A DNA stretch of 64,000 nucleotides from Sipunculus nudus (GCA_026874595.1 CM049313.1:63740159-63804158), one strand, 5' to 3'. Positions 54,001 through 63,976 are shown, numbered from the stretch's first letter. Notes: generated by a model not told the origin, from the sequence alone. Made by a program: numbers and translations.

Positions 54001-55251
54001 TCTCATTTTCAGCCATACATTTGATTATCTGGACCTGTCTTCCTTCTATGACAATTTTCGGCTTTTCAATCGCCTTTTCTTTTTGTTTTTCTTTAACCTC
54101 CGGTTTTCCGTCCGTCACTTCCTTGTTTTCCTGTCCTTCCGTCACTCCCTTCTCCGTCTTTGTGTCTTTCCCTTCATTCTCTTGCTTTTCATTCGCAACA
54201 CCTTTCTGTTGAGGTCCATCTGTACCCTGCTTGTCTGGACTTCCGTCTCCCTTTTCCGATTTTTCGTCTGAAACCCCCTTCGTTTCATTTTCCCCTCCTT
54301 TTTCTTTTGCAATTTCAGTCACTTCTTTGTTAGGCTGTCCGACCGTAACTCCCTGTGGTTTTTGTCCGTCCGTAACTCCCTGTGGTTTTTGTCCGTCCGC
54401 AACTCCCTGTGCTGTTTGTCCGTCTGCAACTCCCTGTGCTGCTTGTCCGTCCTTTACTCCTTGTGCTGCTTGTCCGTCCGTAACTCCCTGTGCTGTATGT
54501 CCGTCCGTAACTCCTTGTGCTGCTTGTCCGTCCGTCACTCCCTGTGCTGTCTGTACGCCCCTTAACGCTAACGCTGCTTCTCCCGGTCTGTCCGTTGACA
54601 CCCGTTCTATTTTTAGTCTCGTTATTAATTCATCCAGTTTCTCCTCCGTTATCGCGTCCCTTCCTTTCTGTTCTTCTTTTGCCTTTTGTTCTTCCTTTGC
54701 CTTCTGTTCTTCCTTCGCCTTTTGTTCTTTCTTTGCCTTTTGTTCTTCCATTGCCTTCTGTTCTTCCTTTGCCTTCTCCTCTGCCATCGCCTCTTCTATA
54801 GTTTTCTTGTCGATTAAAAGAGCTTTGTGCGCAAAAGGATACAAAAGAATTAATAGTTCTCATATGCTTTCTAACCCATGACAATATTTCATATTTCTTA
54901 TTCTTATAAAGGAAAGTATATACATGTATAATTAAACCATTGTGTGCCATAATGGAGATGATAGCCTCAGACTAGGGACAATGCAATGATGTTGATTATG
55001 ATCAGTTGAATATGAATATACAAAAGGGTGATGATACAATAGTAACAAAATTAATAAATTCTTTCATCATTAATATGTTTAGCACCGCACATATGATACC
55101 AAATAGGCTCTTAGGTTACAAAATAAAAAAGTAAACAGAAATAGGTTTACACAACCATAGCATCTTCAACGAGCTATTGCAACAATGACAACTATTAACC
55201 GAATGATGAAAAAACCTAATACATACCCTCAATCCTCGACTGGACATCCAT
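39207..55251 (-). CDS. Atlastin-like (GBP/atlastin superfamily) GTPase, 17 coding exons
   Basis: Large dynamin-superfamily GTPase. The spliced model is in frame through all 17 exons: 3036 nt, 1011 residues plus stop. N-terminal residues 9-265 are E/K/Q-rich, with KEEQKA repeats (22-61) and eight 9-residue QGVTDGQ-type units (100-171). The G domain shows P-loop GENRSGKS (313-320, with the Arg corresponding to the catalytic Arg of atlastins and GBPs), a switch-1 region RTTRGMFLWS (360-369), G3 DNQG (388-391), G4 RDW (492-494) and HPGLKVA (546-552), all closest to atlastin. Human atlastin then has a three-helix bundle and a two-pass membrane hairpin. Here about 440 charged, mostly helical residues follow, with no hydrophobic hairpin and no CAAX end, which is more GBP-like. 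The function is inferred only: membrane remodelling or cell-autonomous immunity are both possible. The paralog at 61169 is head-to-head. Confidence 0.85.
41343..41552 (-). CDS. Atlastin-like gene, exon 16
   Basis: Acceptor CAG before ACATACGG, donor GTATGT. 70 codons, phase 0 at both ends, containing YRLAPKVHGRYMNDL. Charged helical tail. Confidence 0.8.
42559..42630 (-). CDS. Atlastin-like gene, exon 15
   Basis: 24 codons, phase 0, acceptor TTCAG, donor GTCAGT. Encodes AANQAKLEIEFHDKL and following residues. Confidence 0.8.
42755..42991. repeat. (ATT)n, (GA)n and poly-G tracts in intron 14
   Basis: ATT triplets at 42755-42803, GA run at 42918-42972, G run at 42979-42991. Confidence 0.9.
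43047..43253 (-). CDS. Atlastin-like gene, exon 14
   Basis: 69 codons, phase 0. Of two nearby AGs, TTCCAG just before CAATTC is chosen because it keeps phase 0. Donor GTATGA. Contains FELRNKYFQEFQTETNKC. Confidence 0.75.
43771..43842 (-). CDS. Atlastin-like gene, exon 13 (GC donor)
   Basis: 24 codons, phase 0, encoding DTEQGQCRTALVKAKREF and onward. The donor reads GAG|GCAAGC, matching the GC-AG intron consensus (AG|GCAAGT). Both flanking exons stay in frame with it. Confidence 0.75.
44688..45453 (+). mobile_element. Probable solo LTR in intron 12
   Basis: About 766 bp from TGTTTC to CGTAACA, inserted in a TA-rich site. It has a TATA box (TATATAAAGG, 44931-44940) at one third of its length, a GC-richer stretch after it, and a late ATTAAA (45290-45295), which together fit U3-R-U5 order. 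The ends are only partly complementary and no clean target duplication is visible because both flanks are TA repeats. No gag or pol nearby. It lies antisense to the host gene. Confidence 0.45.
45458..45499. repeat. (TA)n tract
   Basis: TA-rich run immediately beyond the LTR-like element. Confidence 0.85.
46023..46238 (-). CDS. Atlastin-like gene, exon 12
   Basis: 72 codons, phase 0, acceptor AACAG, donor GTTAGT. Contains FRDVNKYRDELKEDG and ISVLQLEKAIMDQR; acidic helical segment. Confidence 0.8.
46421..46585. repeat. Local direct repeat, copy a (intron 11)
   Basis: From TTGGTTCCA to TGTGTCTGTTAGT, including ATCTAAACCTATATCTA and GACTTATTAAGCATATAAAT. It is a near copy of 47252-47406 with a TA/TG microsatellite inside. 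Confidence 0.85.
46753..46824 (-). CDS. Atlastin-like gene, exon 11
   Basis: 24 codons, phase 0, encoding AVISELNTDLLAEGLKQQL and onward. Acceptor TCCAG, donor GTAAGT. Flanked by the direct repeats at 46421 and 47252. Confidence 0.8.
47100..47180. repeat. GGCGTCACTA / poly-C / poly-G fragment
   Basis: GGGGCGTCACTATAGGGGAT, then about 14 C, then GGCAAGCGGGGGCGGGGG. Resembles the pieces at 10.66 and 11.0 kb. Confidence 0.45.
47252..47406. repeat. Local direct repeat, copy b (intron 10)
   Basis: Partner of 46421-46585, same orientation, about 85-90% identical by eye outside the microsatellite. Confidence 0.85.
47692..47748 (-). CDS. Atlastin-like gene, exon 10
   Basis: 19 codons, phase 0: RCLSIFQTGVPPDPASIRT. 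Acceptor TTGCAG, donor GTATGT. Confidence 0.8.
47810..48022. repeat. Two (TA)n microsatellites in intron 9
   Basis: TA runs at 47810-47866 and 47966-48022. Confidence 0.95.
48382..48503 (-). CDS. Atlastin-like gene, exon 9
   Basis: 122 nt, phase 1 in and 0 out. The split codon with exon 8 gives Glu. Contains STKAFKKYLLDLAPFLLDD and TGAQLANRFL, comparable with atlastin's FKDELKNLVPMLL and GSKVTCRDLVEYF at the same place after HPGLKVA. It is the start of the helical middle domain. Confidence 0.85.
49625..49787 (-). CDS. Atlastin-like gene, exon 8
   Basis: 163 nt, phase 0 in and 1 out. Contains HIHECFEKCDCFLLPHPGLK and VAGN. LPHPGLKVA is an atlastin G-domain signature near its C-terminal end. 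Confidence 0.9.
50760..50852 (-). CDS. Atlastin-like gene, exon 7
   Basis: 31 codons, phase 0: FLVRDWNDLKKHKFG then GGQEYLNEKLK. RDW is the G4 motif in atlastin form (RDW instead of NKxD) and GGxxFLxxxLK follows as in atlastins. Confidence 0.9.
51283..51438 (-). CDS. Atlastin-like gene, exon 6
   Basis: 52 codons, phase 0: GLVEAGQMINQATNTSPEER and a CSLDYSHLANSYK end. It occupies the region between switch 2 and G4 and is diverged from atlastin. An internal CAG|GTAACA could mimic a donor, but reading through keeps the frame open and joins the next exon correctly. Confidence 0.8.
51905..51955 (-). CDS. Atlastin-like gene, exon 5
   Basis: 17 codons, phase 0: IYNVMRTVRDTHLRELQ, equivalent to the IYNL-type helix after switch 2 in atlastin. 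The paralog's exon 4 is identical in length with one residue changed. Confidence 0.9.
52268..52372 (-). CDS. Atlastin-like gene, exon 4
   Basis: 35 codons, phase 0: IAVLLMDNQGMSFEEKE and STVVAISTMISTVQ. G3 is DNQG where atlastin has DTQG. ISTMIST matches the atlastin LSTMISS helix. Confidence 0.92.
52742..52885 (-). CDS. Atlastin-like gene, exon 3 (GC donor)
   Basis: 48 codons, phase 0: SDWLGDEEQPLDGFEWQHG then RTTRGMFLWSRPF, corresponding to atlastin WLGD...GFSWRGGSERETTGIQIWS. The donor is AAG|GCTAGT; the plus-strand paralog has AAG|GTTAGT at the same place, which shows that the boundary is right and the GC is a derived change or a sequence error. Confidence 0.9.
53555..53576. repeat. Poly-C tract in intron 2
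   Basis: More than 20 consecutive C within a GCCAGGGCGCTGAA...TCCGCGCCTG dispersed fragment. Confidence 0.95.
53849..54822 (-). CDS. Atlastin-like gene, exon 2 (repeat-rich N-terminus and P-loop)
   Basis: 974 nt, phase 1 in and 0 out, donor CTG|GTAAGA. Carries the KEEQKA and QGVTDGQ repeats, a K/E-rich linker and the start of the G domain through GENRSGKSFILDVLMRYLYA. The acceptor AAAG at 54824-54823 is chosen because it matches the phase of the ATG exon. If translation instead began in this exon, the first in-frame ATG is 54787-54785 (MAEEKAKEEQ). Confidence 0.85.
54335..54550 (-). repeat. Coding 27-bp minisatellite (eight 9-residue units)
   Basis: Eight head-to-tail units of consensus xAQGVTDGQ, two of them KPQGVTDGQ/KPQGVTVGQ. 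Near-identical third positions (CCGTCCGTAACTCCCTGTG on the plus strand) indicate recent expansion. Confidence 0.9.
54665..54784 (-). repeat. Coding 18-bp repeat (KEEQKA units)
   Basis: About six units of six residues, KAKEEQ with KAMEEQ and KAKKEQ variants. Likely a single charged helix. Confidence 0.85.
55227..55251 (-). CDS. Atlastin-like gene, exon 1 coding part
   Basis: ATG at 55251-55249 encodes MDVQSRIE plus one base before donor G|GTATGT. A strong acceptor (long T tract then TTCAG) at 55271-55270 lies just upstream, so this exon probably begins at 55269 and is preceded by a 5'-untranslated exon that I cannot place. Phase matches exon 2. Confidence 0.6.
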
Positions 55252-55737
55252 TATTTAAACGGGATATGTCTGAAGAAAAAAAAATGTAAGAAACAATTTA
55301 GGCCAGTTTCAAATGTAACATTAAGAATTTAAAAAAAAAATATGTTACTAAATCCACCCTACACAGACTGGTGTCAGCTCTTCCTCCCGTAAGAGTTTTT
55401 CGTTTCCTGAACTATGTCTTTGTAGGATATTATAGAACGTCGGCTGGCTGATAATAAGACTGGTTTCTTTGTGCTATTCTGATTGAGATTATCGGCTGGA
55501 AGTAAGAGAAACAATAATACCGGCGGGAACCAGTCTAAATGATCTGATGCCGAACATGACCTTTCTCCATCGTAGCATTTGTCACACCTCGGCCAACTAA
55601 CTGCATCAACACAAGGTTCATAGATAAACCTGGGGACTTGACTAAACGGGTCCATGATAAAATTATTGATGTACCAGCGATAATTCGGGACTAGGTCTAC
55701 CAATGCACATATAACATTTACACATGTGTGTATTGAA

Positions 55738-55738
<1 letters not shown>

Positions 55739-55784
<46 letters not shown>
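55739..55784. repeat. (TA)n microsatellite
   Basis: Pure TA run. Confidence 0.95.
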
Positions 55785-55786
<2 letters not shown>

Positions 55787-56541
55787 GTATTCATTAATAT
55801 ACATTTATGGGTTATAAATATAACATTATGCTTAAAACGGTGTACAACCTCAGATATCATTTAAGGTGACTACAACAAGGTCCGGGCATGACAGCGAAAC
55901 GAAACTTGTCTACAAATATTAAAATCTATTGGTGTATTTTCTCATTTGGCTGTGTATTCATTCATGTCTACCCTTGTTAATAACAATGGCAGTAAAATGC
56001 AGTCACGTAAGCCCCAGTCACATGCACACATTTTCTCCTGTTAGTATATATACACATGTAAGTAAATTTACTCATGTAAGTATACTGTGTCATGTGAACA
56101 GATTTGCATATATGAGTATAAATACTCCTGGTGTAAATTGACATGAGTAAAAGTGTTATTTGAACGACCTCAGGTGGTGATGCAACAGTATATTTGCATG
56201 CACGTAACTTTACTTATTAAGTAAATTGTGTCATGTGAACAGATTTTCGATTTGCATATAAAGCATACTGACCCTTTTTATGTTAAAAATTGGCCTATGA
56301 TTACATATTCCTTAATTTAAACCAATATAAGATCAGAATGTATATTTTATGGTCAAAATCATAACGAAAACATATTGTTTAAGGAATACACAACATGTTA
56401 TTATATGACAAGTTTTTTGGTTTTTTTTTTATAACTGTTGATTTGATTTAAAATTATATTTGAAAATATTTTAATAGATTTCTGGCATTTGACAAAAAAA
56501 AATCATTCATTCCAACATAGATGTGCCGATTAAGAAATACC

Positions 56542-56810
56542 GGCTTCTGTGGCTCAGGGGTAGAGCATAGGACTAAAAGCCGGGAGGTCGTGAGTTCAAA
56601 TCTCAGCCAATGCGGTTAGATTTTCAGGGTCGGCCACTACCCAGGGTGAGCGCTCTGCAGGCATAATCGGAATCATTTACAAAGAGGGCGTCTTTGGGGG
56701 GGTGTCCTCGGTGTTATGACCCTGCAAAGGGGATAATAACACACCCAGGACCCGCAGGTGCGGTAGACACCAGGCCTGGGTGACACCAAGATACAAAATT
56801 AATATGATAG
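56542..56810 (+). mobile_element. tRNA-derived SINE
   Basis: The tRNA-like head GGCTTCTGTGGCTCAGGGGT has an A box GGCTCAGGGGTAGAGC, with GAGC/GCTC forming the D stem, and a B box GAGTTCAAATCTC with a nearly paired T stem. The acceptor ends do not pair and the anticodon stem is poor, so it is not a functional tRNA. A non-tRNA body follows with CACTACCCAGGGTGAGCGC and CACCCAGGACCCGCAGG. Confidence 0.7.
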
Positions 56811-56877
56811 AATTTATGTATATGCTTAGATTAAGAAGTAGATAAGAGAGGCGGTTCCTTCACAAATAAAAAGAATA

Positions 56878-56879
<2 letters not shown>

Positions 56880-56927
<48 letters not shown>

Positions 56928-57306
56928 TTATGTAAAAATTTTGGAAAACCCTAAGACATTTTGACATATTTGTATTTGGGTACTTACTTTCAAAATTTTG
57001 ATTGAAAACGCATTCAGGGTTGAAATGCTCATGCACTATTTTTTTTTAAATTTTCACCTTTAAACAGCTTACATTTAAATATATATATAAGCCCTTACGT
57101 AGGCATTTTAATTCATTTGTTTACAACGCAATATTTTGGAAATTAATTGTTTTGAACCATACAAACCAATTTTAAGGTAAAAAAACACCGTTTTTTTTAA
57201 AATAAAAATCAACCACGAGAAATGCTAAAGCTTTAATGACCCACATTGTAGGGAATATTTTTTAGGTCTCAGAATATTTACATAGTAGTCCCTGACTATT
57301 TACATA

Positions 57307-57354
<48 letters not shown>
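56880..57354. repeat. Two (TA)n microsatellites
   Basis: TA runs at 56880-56924 and 57308-57354; AT-rich non-repetitive sequence between them. Confidence 0.9.
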
Positions 57355-57356
<2 letters not shown>

Positions 57357-58571
57357 TGGAATCAAAAAACGACAGTTCAGGTAGTAATTAGGAACAAACG
57401 AATGTTAAAGCAGACCTGAGAGACAGTTCTGGGATGGGAAAGACTGGAGAGGACAAACTTTGGTATTTTTTTTCTTTTAGGCACTGGTGGGAATGCACCC
57501 GGTAACAGTATAACCTTCATCTTCAAAGTCCAACTCCTTGTCCACTAGGCTACATCTTTCCATTATCTTCTCATCCATTTTCTTAATAAAATCGTTAATA
57601 TATTGCTACTACTAAAGATATTCCATGGCGGAGTCAATTATTCAGTCTGATGTCTGTAAACACCTTTTGTAACCAATAGCTATACGGATACTCACAATCA
57701 ATGTTATACCTGTTGAGCAGCTGAGCATAGCCAATTTGGTGGCGTCACCTACAACTTGGGTTAGCCTGTATTACGTGCGATTTTGTGTGCCAAAGGCTGG
57801 TTTGAAAATTTACATTTTTTAGCAAAGGGTATGTTATTCATCTTTGTGTAAGGCATCATCAAAAATGAAAGTTTGGGCATCATCCTAACACATATCCCTG
57901 TCATTAAGCAAATATGAAGAAAAATATCTAAACCGATTTCTTTCAGTGTTTACACAGAAGTAAAAGTGGATTGGATTGGAATAAATTTGTATCCATTTCC
58001 ATTCATACAAACATTACAGCATGTTCATGCAAAAAGGGTGTCCTAAACGGATTGTACAAGCTGTGAATATCCTATTCCGAATAGGTCTGTCCAACATGAA
58101 ATAGAATAATTCTTGTTTCTTTAGCTATAGAGTCATTAAATAGGAAATATTCACACGTAAACTTTGGATCCTTGGGCCCTTGTTCAGTTCCTATGGTGTT
58201 TTTGAAAGTGAGATTGCATAGTAGAATTTTACTCACAGGCGTTAATTTACTCCATATGCAAAAATAATAATATGAGTAAATGTCCGCATGTAAATGGGAC
58301 TAAAGAAAGGAAGAAACAAAAACTGTATGTTGTATCATCAACTAAATACTACTACAACTACTAATTATAATAATAATGATAATAATTATAATTATTGTAA
58401 ATAAACATCCTTATAATTCATAAAAGAAAAGTAGCTTCTGTTTAATGGGAGAAGAAGCTTGAAAAGTTAACGATTTTGACATAAATCATGAACGAATGTA
58501 TAATGTAATAATGATATAAAAATAATACTAGTACTGATATTTATAAATCTTATATACCGATACTACTACTT

Positions 58572-58576
<5 letters not shown>

Positions 58577-58662
<86 letters not shown>

Positions 58663-58780
58663 AACGTGAATAATCAGATAAGTTAGTTCATTTAACAAAA
58701 ATACATGTTCCATCTCTGTATATACAACGGACTATCATGGGTACATACTGCATACATACACACACACACACACACACACA
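58577..58780. repeat. (TA)n-(GA)n and (CA)n microsatellites
   Basis: TA at 58577-58625 running directly into GA at 58626-58660; CA at 58758-58780. Confidence 0.95.
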
Positions 58781-59370
58781 GAGGGTATATGCAGCATATG
58801 TCTCACCACCAGGTGATATCTCCGTATAATAATCCTTCCGAAGAGATCAGAAATTGACTCTACGACTGCACAGCCAGCGTATCCCGTGCCCGTTCTTGGA
58901 GCGTACCTGGCCAAACCAACCGGCGGACGGCCAAGACCACTATCAGTAGATAAACCAGTGGATATGACCAGATATAAAATCTAATAACATTACACAGGCT
59001 GCACATGTGAAATATATATAGAATAAGTATATCACACAGGAAGGGCCCTCGTGGTGGGGACAGGCACTGAGCGACTCCATAATCATAACGGCTGATAATC
59101 TATGACGCTTAGTGTTAATGAATAGGATAAAGAAATAACACAGCAAGTACACCGTTTATTTGTGTATCAGAGAGCGAATGGTGTAGGTAGGTGATTAACT
59201 GATGATGAACTCGACAACCTTTTTTTATTCAGCAAGAGCCAATAGCCATAGCCAAATGTCTTGATAGTAATAAAATCTTCAACCAGATGTCAGTACCAGA
59301 TTCATAATGGCTGAAAACAGACGTACATATGAAAGGATTCTGTAATCCGATAGGGACCAAACATTCACGC

Positions 59371-59388
59371 ACCCCCCCCCCCCCCCCC
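59371..59388. repeat. Poly-C tract
   Basis: Seventeen or so C in a row. Confidence 0.9.
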
Positions 59389-59868
59389 ATATAATTTATT
59401 CGGCATCCATTTCTTTTAAGTTAAGTATGATGCATTTTAGCGCTCCTAATTAATTTTTTAATCAACAACATTTAATTACAACTTACACTCCGTGATTATA
59501 TCATATAATTTTTGTGGGATACAGGATACAGGACAGGTATGTTTTACACTTATTAAACTGATGCTGAATTACCGAAGTTACATCTGATCTGTGTTAAAGC
59601 AACTTAGAAATAACAATGAAGATGAGTTATTAAAGTAAGTGCTTGTAAATACATGGTGCATTCATATAAAGGGCACCTCTTGATTAATTAAATCCCTTGT
59701 GATCAATTATCCATGCCAACCTGGTTAATTATCATTGAAATAAATGTATTTTGATTTTTCCCCAAACAATCTGCCCAAAAGCCAACTGTGTTCATTTATC
59801 TCGATAGTTTGTATGTGTTTAACATACCAAAGATAGCAGTAAAAGAATAAATATATAAATACATATAC

Positions 59869-59907
59869 ATATATACATATATATATTGTCTGCTGTTCTG
59901 TTTGATA

Positions 59908-59950
<43 letters not shown>
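59869..59950. repeat. (TA)n microsatellite
   Basis: TA-rich segment with a pure run at 59911-59950. Confidence 0.9.
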
Positions 59951-59951
<1 letters not shown>

Positions 59952-61168
59952 GTGTATATACATATGTCACATGTTATCTGTAGAACGTTAATAAATGAAC
60001 AATGTTACTAATACTTACGCCGGTGTATGTACAACGGTCGTGATTATCAGCAAGGTAAATGTCACATGTTGTAACCGCCTGTTACTGACTTACATGTACC
60101 GGGTCACGGTACTCGCGTCCCTAACGGCTATTCTATTCCTGTGTTGTATACAACGGTCACTATAAGGAGATCCCTGTAAGGTGGGCATAGTCTGTGTTTG
60201 ATGCATGTGTGTGTATGTCTGTGTCTGGTAGATACATTCAACACAGAGATAACTGGTGATCAATTAATGATCAAATGTGAACATTTGTACATACACTTGG
60301 ATGTATGGCATAAAGTTATCAACGGCAAAAAGGTTGCCAAAATACAATCTGCACGCATTGACATACATGATGGCTTTAGTTAAAAATACAGAAAAAGATG
60401 ATGGAACTTTTGTCCCATTTATTTCATAGTGATATAACGATCATTATCATTCTAGTGGTCGTAGCAGCAACAGCAACCGCAACAGTATAGGCGTCGTAGT
60501 TTGATATTTCGGTCTGTGTCTGATGGGAATATGTTAATTGATGGGATATCTCAAATGTATCCATTATTAAATAAAAATAATTATACCTCTCCTGTATCTC
60601 AAGACTATCATGTCCTCATTCAGTGCAATAAGTAACGTTCATACTACAGATAATTCCTTTGCATATCCTTGAATAATAGAGTGGATTTCGAACGTGGATA
60701 CAAGCGTTTCCATGGTAAAATAAAAGGAGAGAATTTTGAAACATTAAAACATTCAAAATTTTAATTCTCGAGAATATGCGATGGCGTTCGGGTGCAAAAG
60801 CGGTATTCCCATGGATAACAATAATTGTTTTCTAGGATAACTCACTGAAAATACTGTTTATTCATTAGGTATTATGTGGATACCATTATTATCCGGGGAA
60901 CGCTAAGTCAATTTGATTAATGAGTGATAGAGTTCCTGATGTGTTGCTCCGGTTTTCAAACAATGCTGTTTGCTGCTTCTAATTATGCTTAAAATTGCTA
61001 TTATAATAATGGTTCAATAAGCTAATTTTTGCTAATACCTTTAATCATATTAAAATCACTAACTATTTTTTAATTTGTTTGTACATGAAGCTGCCCTCGT
61101 AGGTACGCAAAAGATCTAAGAGGTAACGAAGAAAGAATATGAAAGGAAAGTAAAACTGAACAACGTAG

Positions 61169-61462
61169 TACATGCTTACAAGGCTAAAAATGGAATGTTC
61201 CCCAGAAAAAACAGAGGATCGGACAACGAATGTACAGACAGAGGGACCACCGAAAATGGTAATAGAAGGAAAACAGGTCCAGATTATAAAGTGTATGGCC
61301 GACGACGAGATAAAACTGACGATGGACACAGCGGCATTGGTTGATATTTTACATGATGACAAAGTCAAGGACACTCCTGTGGTGGTGTTGTCGGTGGTCG
61401 GAGAGAATAGGAGCGGCAAATCGTTTATACTGAATGTCCTGATGCGATATCTGCACGCGCTG
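61169..61462 (+). CDS. Paralog exon A (P-loop exon)
   Basis: Ends CTG|GTGAGA at the same codon as minus-strand exon 2. First ATG 61172, a second in-frame ATG 18 bases on. An in-frame TAG just upstream (61166-61168) limits the exon on the left. Contains VVGENRSGKSFILNVLMRYL. Confidence 0.85.
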
Positions 61463-63364
61463 GTGAGATAAATATCAAGTTTATTTTTAGCATGTTTTGT
61501 TCTAATAACATATTTTCTATGAACAACTCTTGTTACAGATATAAAAAAAAATAATTAGAAACCTGTTCTATCTACCTTTTGAACCTTTAAAATGCAGTTT
61601 TAAGTTTCAATTTTGGAAATGACAATGATATTTTCCTATAGCATAATTTTTTATATGTGAATGAATATTCGATCATGAAAAAAAAGTACCCACAATCCAT
61701 CAGGCTTATGTTGTCTAAGGGTCACTATATTTGAATATTTAATTACTACATACCTAAATGTGGACAGAATTATGCTTATGCAGTGTCACTTGTTCTTCAA
61801 AATAGACAAAGCATTTGTATGGATGTCCAGTTTCAAAAGTGCTGTTAGCAGCATTGGACAGTCTCTATTTCAACAGTGTTACTTTTGTCATCGGAAACAT
61901 GTATGGTCTTCTGATTAGAAAAATTGAGATGTCAGACTATGAGAGTAATATTTAAGACCATCCCTGTCTGCATTTCAATTCTTTCACTTTAGAGCGTTTT
62001 GGTAACAGAAGTAATGTACCGAACACCCCTCTAACTTGTCGCTACTGTTTATTTAACATCCACAGGAGAATAACAGTGTCTCTGATTGGCTCGGAGATGA
62101 AGACCAGCCTCTTGATGGGTTTGAGTGGCAGCACGGTGTAGACAGAACCACCAGGGGAGTGTTCCTCTGGAGCCGGCCATTTATGGTCACGCTCAAGAAC
62201 GGAGAGAAGGTTAGTGTGCAAGTTCAAATTTAAGATTTTAGAAATGGCTGATACTGGTCTGCCCTAAAGAATGTCGATAAATTGCGGAATAAGTGAAATG
62301 TCAGGTCTGGACATGACACGAGCCTTTTAAAAAAGGATTGAGTTACATAATCGTTTTTATGGATAAAATTTATATTCCACTTCTTTGTTTTCATTTATTG
62401 ATGTAATTTCTATATTTTCCTGGATGTTGTTCCAAGATGAATTTTTAGCCAACCCTAGTATATATTGCATATTTCTTCAACCCTATTGATCTTATTTATT
62501 CTTTTTATATTAGTGTGTAAAGATCGTGCATGGAAAGGAAGACTGCAGTTTAAAAATATACTTTCTATTAAGATATTCAAAATCTGATATACACGAACAA
62601 TAATGCACATAAGATTTTCATTTGAAAAATATCTCCTTGATAATAAATGAATCTGTGGCTCATCCTATCACGGCCATAGCGGGGAGGAGGCATAAGTTCT
62701 ACATGCCAGGACACGCTTACACTTGAGACAAAATACTTTTTTCCAATTTGTAATTTCGTGAAATGATCTAACATGCGGCATGTAGGTCCATTGTACATTA
62801 CTTATTGTCCAGGCTGCTATATTACTGATGGACAATCAAGGGATGTCATTTGAAGAAAAAGAACCCGGTGACGTATCGACCGTGGTTGCCATTAGTTCCA
62901 TGATCAGCACTATACAGGTGGGCCTTAAGTTTTCTCTGTGCCATGACGGACCGTTGTGGTACCTACTGGTGCCACATTAAATTTTCCATATACTTTTTTC
63001 TATCTTATCTTATCTTATCTTATCTCATCTAATCTCATCTTATCTTATCTTATCTCTTCCCAATTTTACTAAAAACTTCTTATATTATAGCAATTAAAAT
63101 ATAATGAAATATAAGGACACTATATATTCTTATGCTTGTTCATGAAAATGCCTGTTATTTACTTAATATGATTATTATTGGCTGAATCTCTTATATTCAA
63201 AACATCTACCAACGACATAGTACGCTTTTGGATCCTCAATATGTTCATATATTATAACATATGTTAAAATTATATAATCTTTTTCTGTAATTAATATGTA
63301 ATTTTCACTTCAGATTTACAACGTTATGAGAACAGTGAGAGACAACCATCTTCGGGAACTTCAG
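61169..63364 (+). CDS. Atlastin-like GTPase paralog, partial (runs off the window)
   Basis: Four exons found: 61169-61462, 62066-62209, 62813-62917 and 63314-63364, all phase 0. Over 171 aligned residues I count 21 differences from the minus-strand gene (about 88% identity), and exons 2-4 have identical lengths (144, 105 and 51 nt). It shows GENRSGKS, RTTRGVFLWS and DNQG, so the nucleotide-binding residues are intact. The segment before the G domain is about 18 residues between TRLK and VIEGKQ, against roughly 185 in the minus-strand gene. The exon matching minus-strand exon 6 is not found before 64000. Whether ATG 61172 is the true start or the exon is internal (an AG at 61167-61168 could be an acceptor) is open. 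Confidence 0.85.
62066..62209 (+). CDS. Paralog exon B (switch 1)
   Basis: Acceptor CCACAG, canonical donor GTTAGT. Encodes SDWLGDEDQPLDGFEWQHG and RTTRGVFLWSRPF. Confidence 0.9.
62813..62917 (+). CDS. Paralog exon C (G3)
   Basis: Acceptor TCCAG, donor GTGGGC. Encodes AAILLMDNQGMSFEEKE and VVAISSMISTIQ. Confidence 0.9.
63003..63057. repeat. (TATCT)n pentamer microsatellite
   Basis: About eleven TATCT units with two single-base variants, inside the paralog's intron. Confidence 0.9.
63314..63364 (+). CDS. Paralog exon D
   Basis: IYNVMRTVRDNHLRELQ, acceptor TTCAG, donor GTATAC. One residue differs from minus-strand exon 5. Confidence 0.9.
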
Positions 63365-63976
63365 GTATACGCGAAATAAAACTTGTTTTATATTAGTTAT
63401 CCTGGTTGTGAGTTTCTTAAATTATCTTACAAATAAATTTGAAGTCGAGTATAGGATTTTTAGGTGTCCTCATTATATCCTTAAAAATGTATATATAAGG
63501 AGACGACCGAGGAAATTAACTATTTTCCTCAAATATGATCAAAACTGGAATTCTTTTTCTCATTTAGCATATTGATGATAGGTACGTATGCCTTAAACAG
63601 TGTAATATATATTTACGGTCTAATGCGGTTTCTTCATCTGAGCCCCTCTTATATGTACAATGTATTTAATAAATGCTTTTATGGTTTGTCAAGGGTCCCC
63701 ATTATTTTGAGAAAACAAATTCCCTGATTTTAGCACAACAAAAACCTCGACATCCTCTATAAATACGTTGTAAGGATGAGAGAAACAATATTCCAAACTG
63801 GCCGACATTTTCCAATCAAATCCCTAATTTTTTGCCTTACTGGAAAAGGGGAACTCATTTTCCAGTAAGGATTATCTGACTTCCAGGATGACTGGGTATA
63901 TTGTTAGTCACATAAGCATCCTGTACACGATTCAAGATCATTTTAATTCCGGTTGTTTACAGTTTTTTATGATTAT

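Larger units (their letters stand above)
55270..61168. other. Intergenic region between head-to-head GTPase paralogs
   Basis: Should contain the promoters and 5'-untranslated exons of both genes. Visible content is TA tracts (55739, 56880, 57308, 58577 and 59869), a GA tract, a SINE (56542) and a poly-C run (59371-59388). I could not pick a promoter or first exon with confidence. Confidence 0.5.

Noticed and set aside
54231-54881. 216-residue plus-strand frame rich in CPSVTPC
   Set aside because: Antisense of the coding minisatellite in exon 2 of the GTPase gene.
55495-55520. Interferon-response-like motif (GTAAGAGAAACAA) upstream of the GTPase gene
   Set aside because: A single partial match in AT-rich DNA, with no known transcription start to anchor it.
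56542-56616. tRNA gene
   Set aside because: A and B boxes are present but the acceptor and anticodon stems do not pair; a SINE head explains it.
57780-57800. Further minisatellite unit (TGTGTGCCAAAGGC)
   Set aside because: Isolated short match; no array or block of the inverted-arm element nearby.
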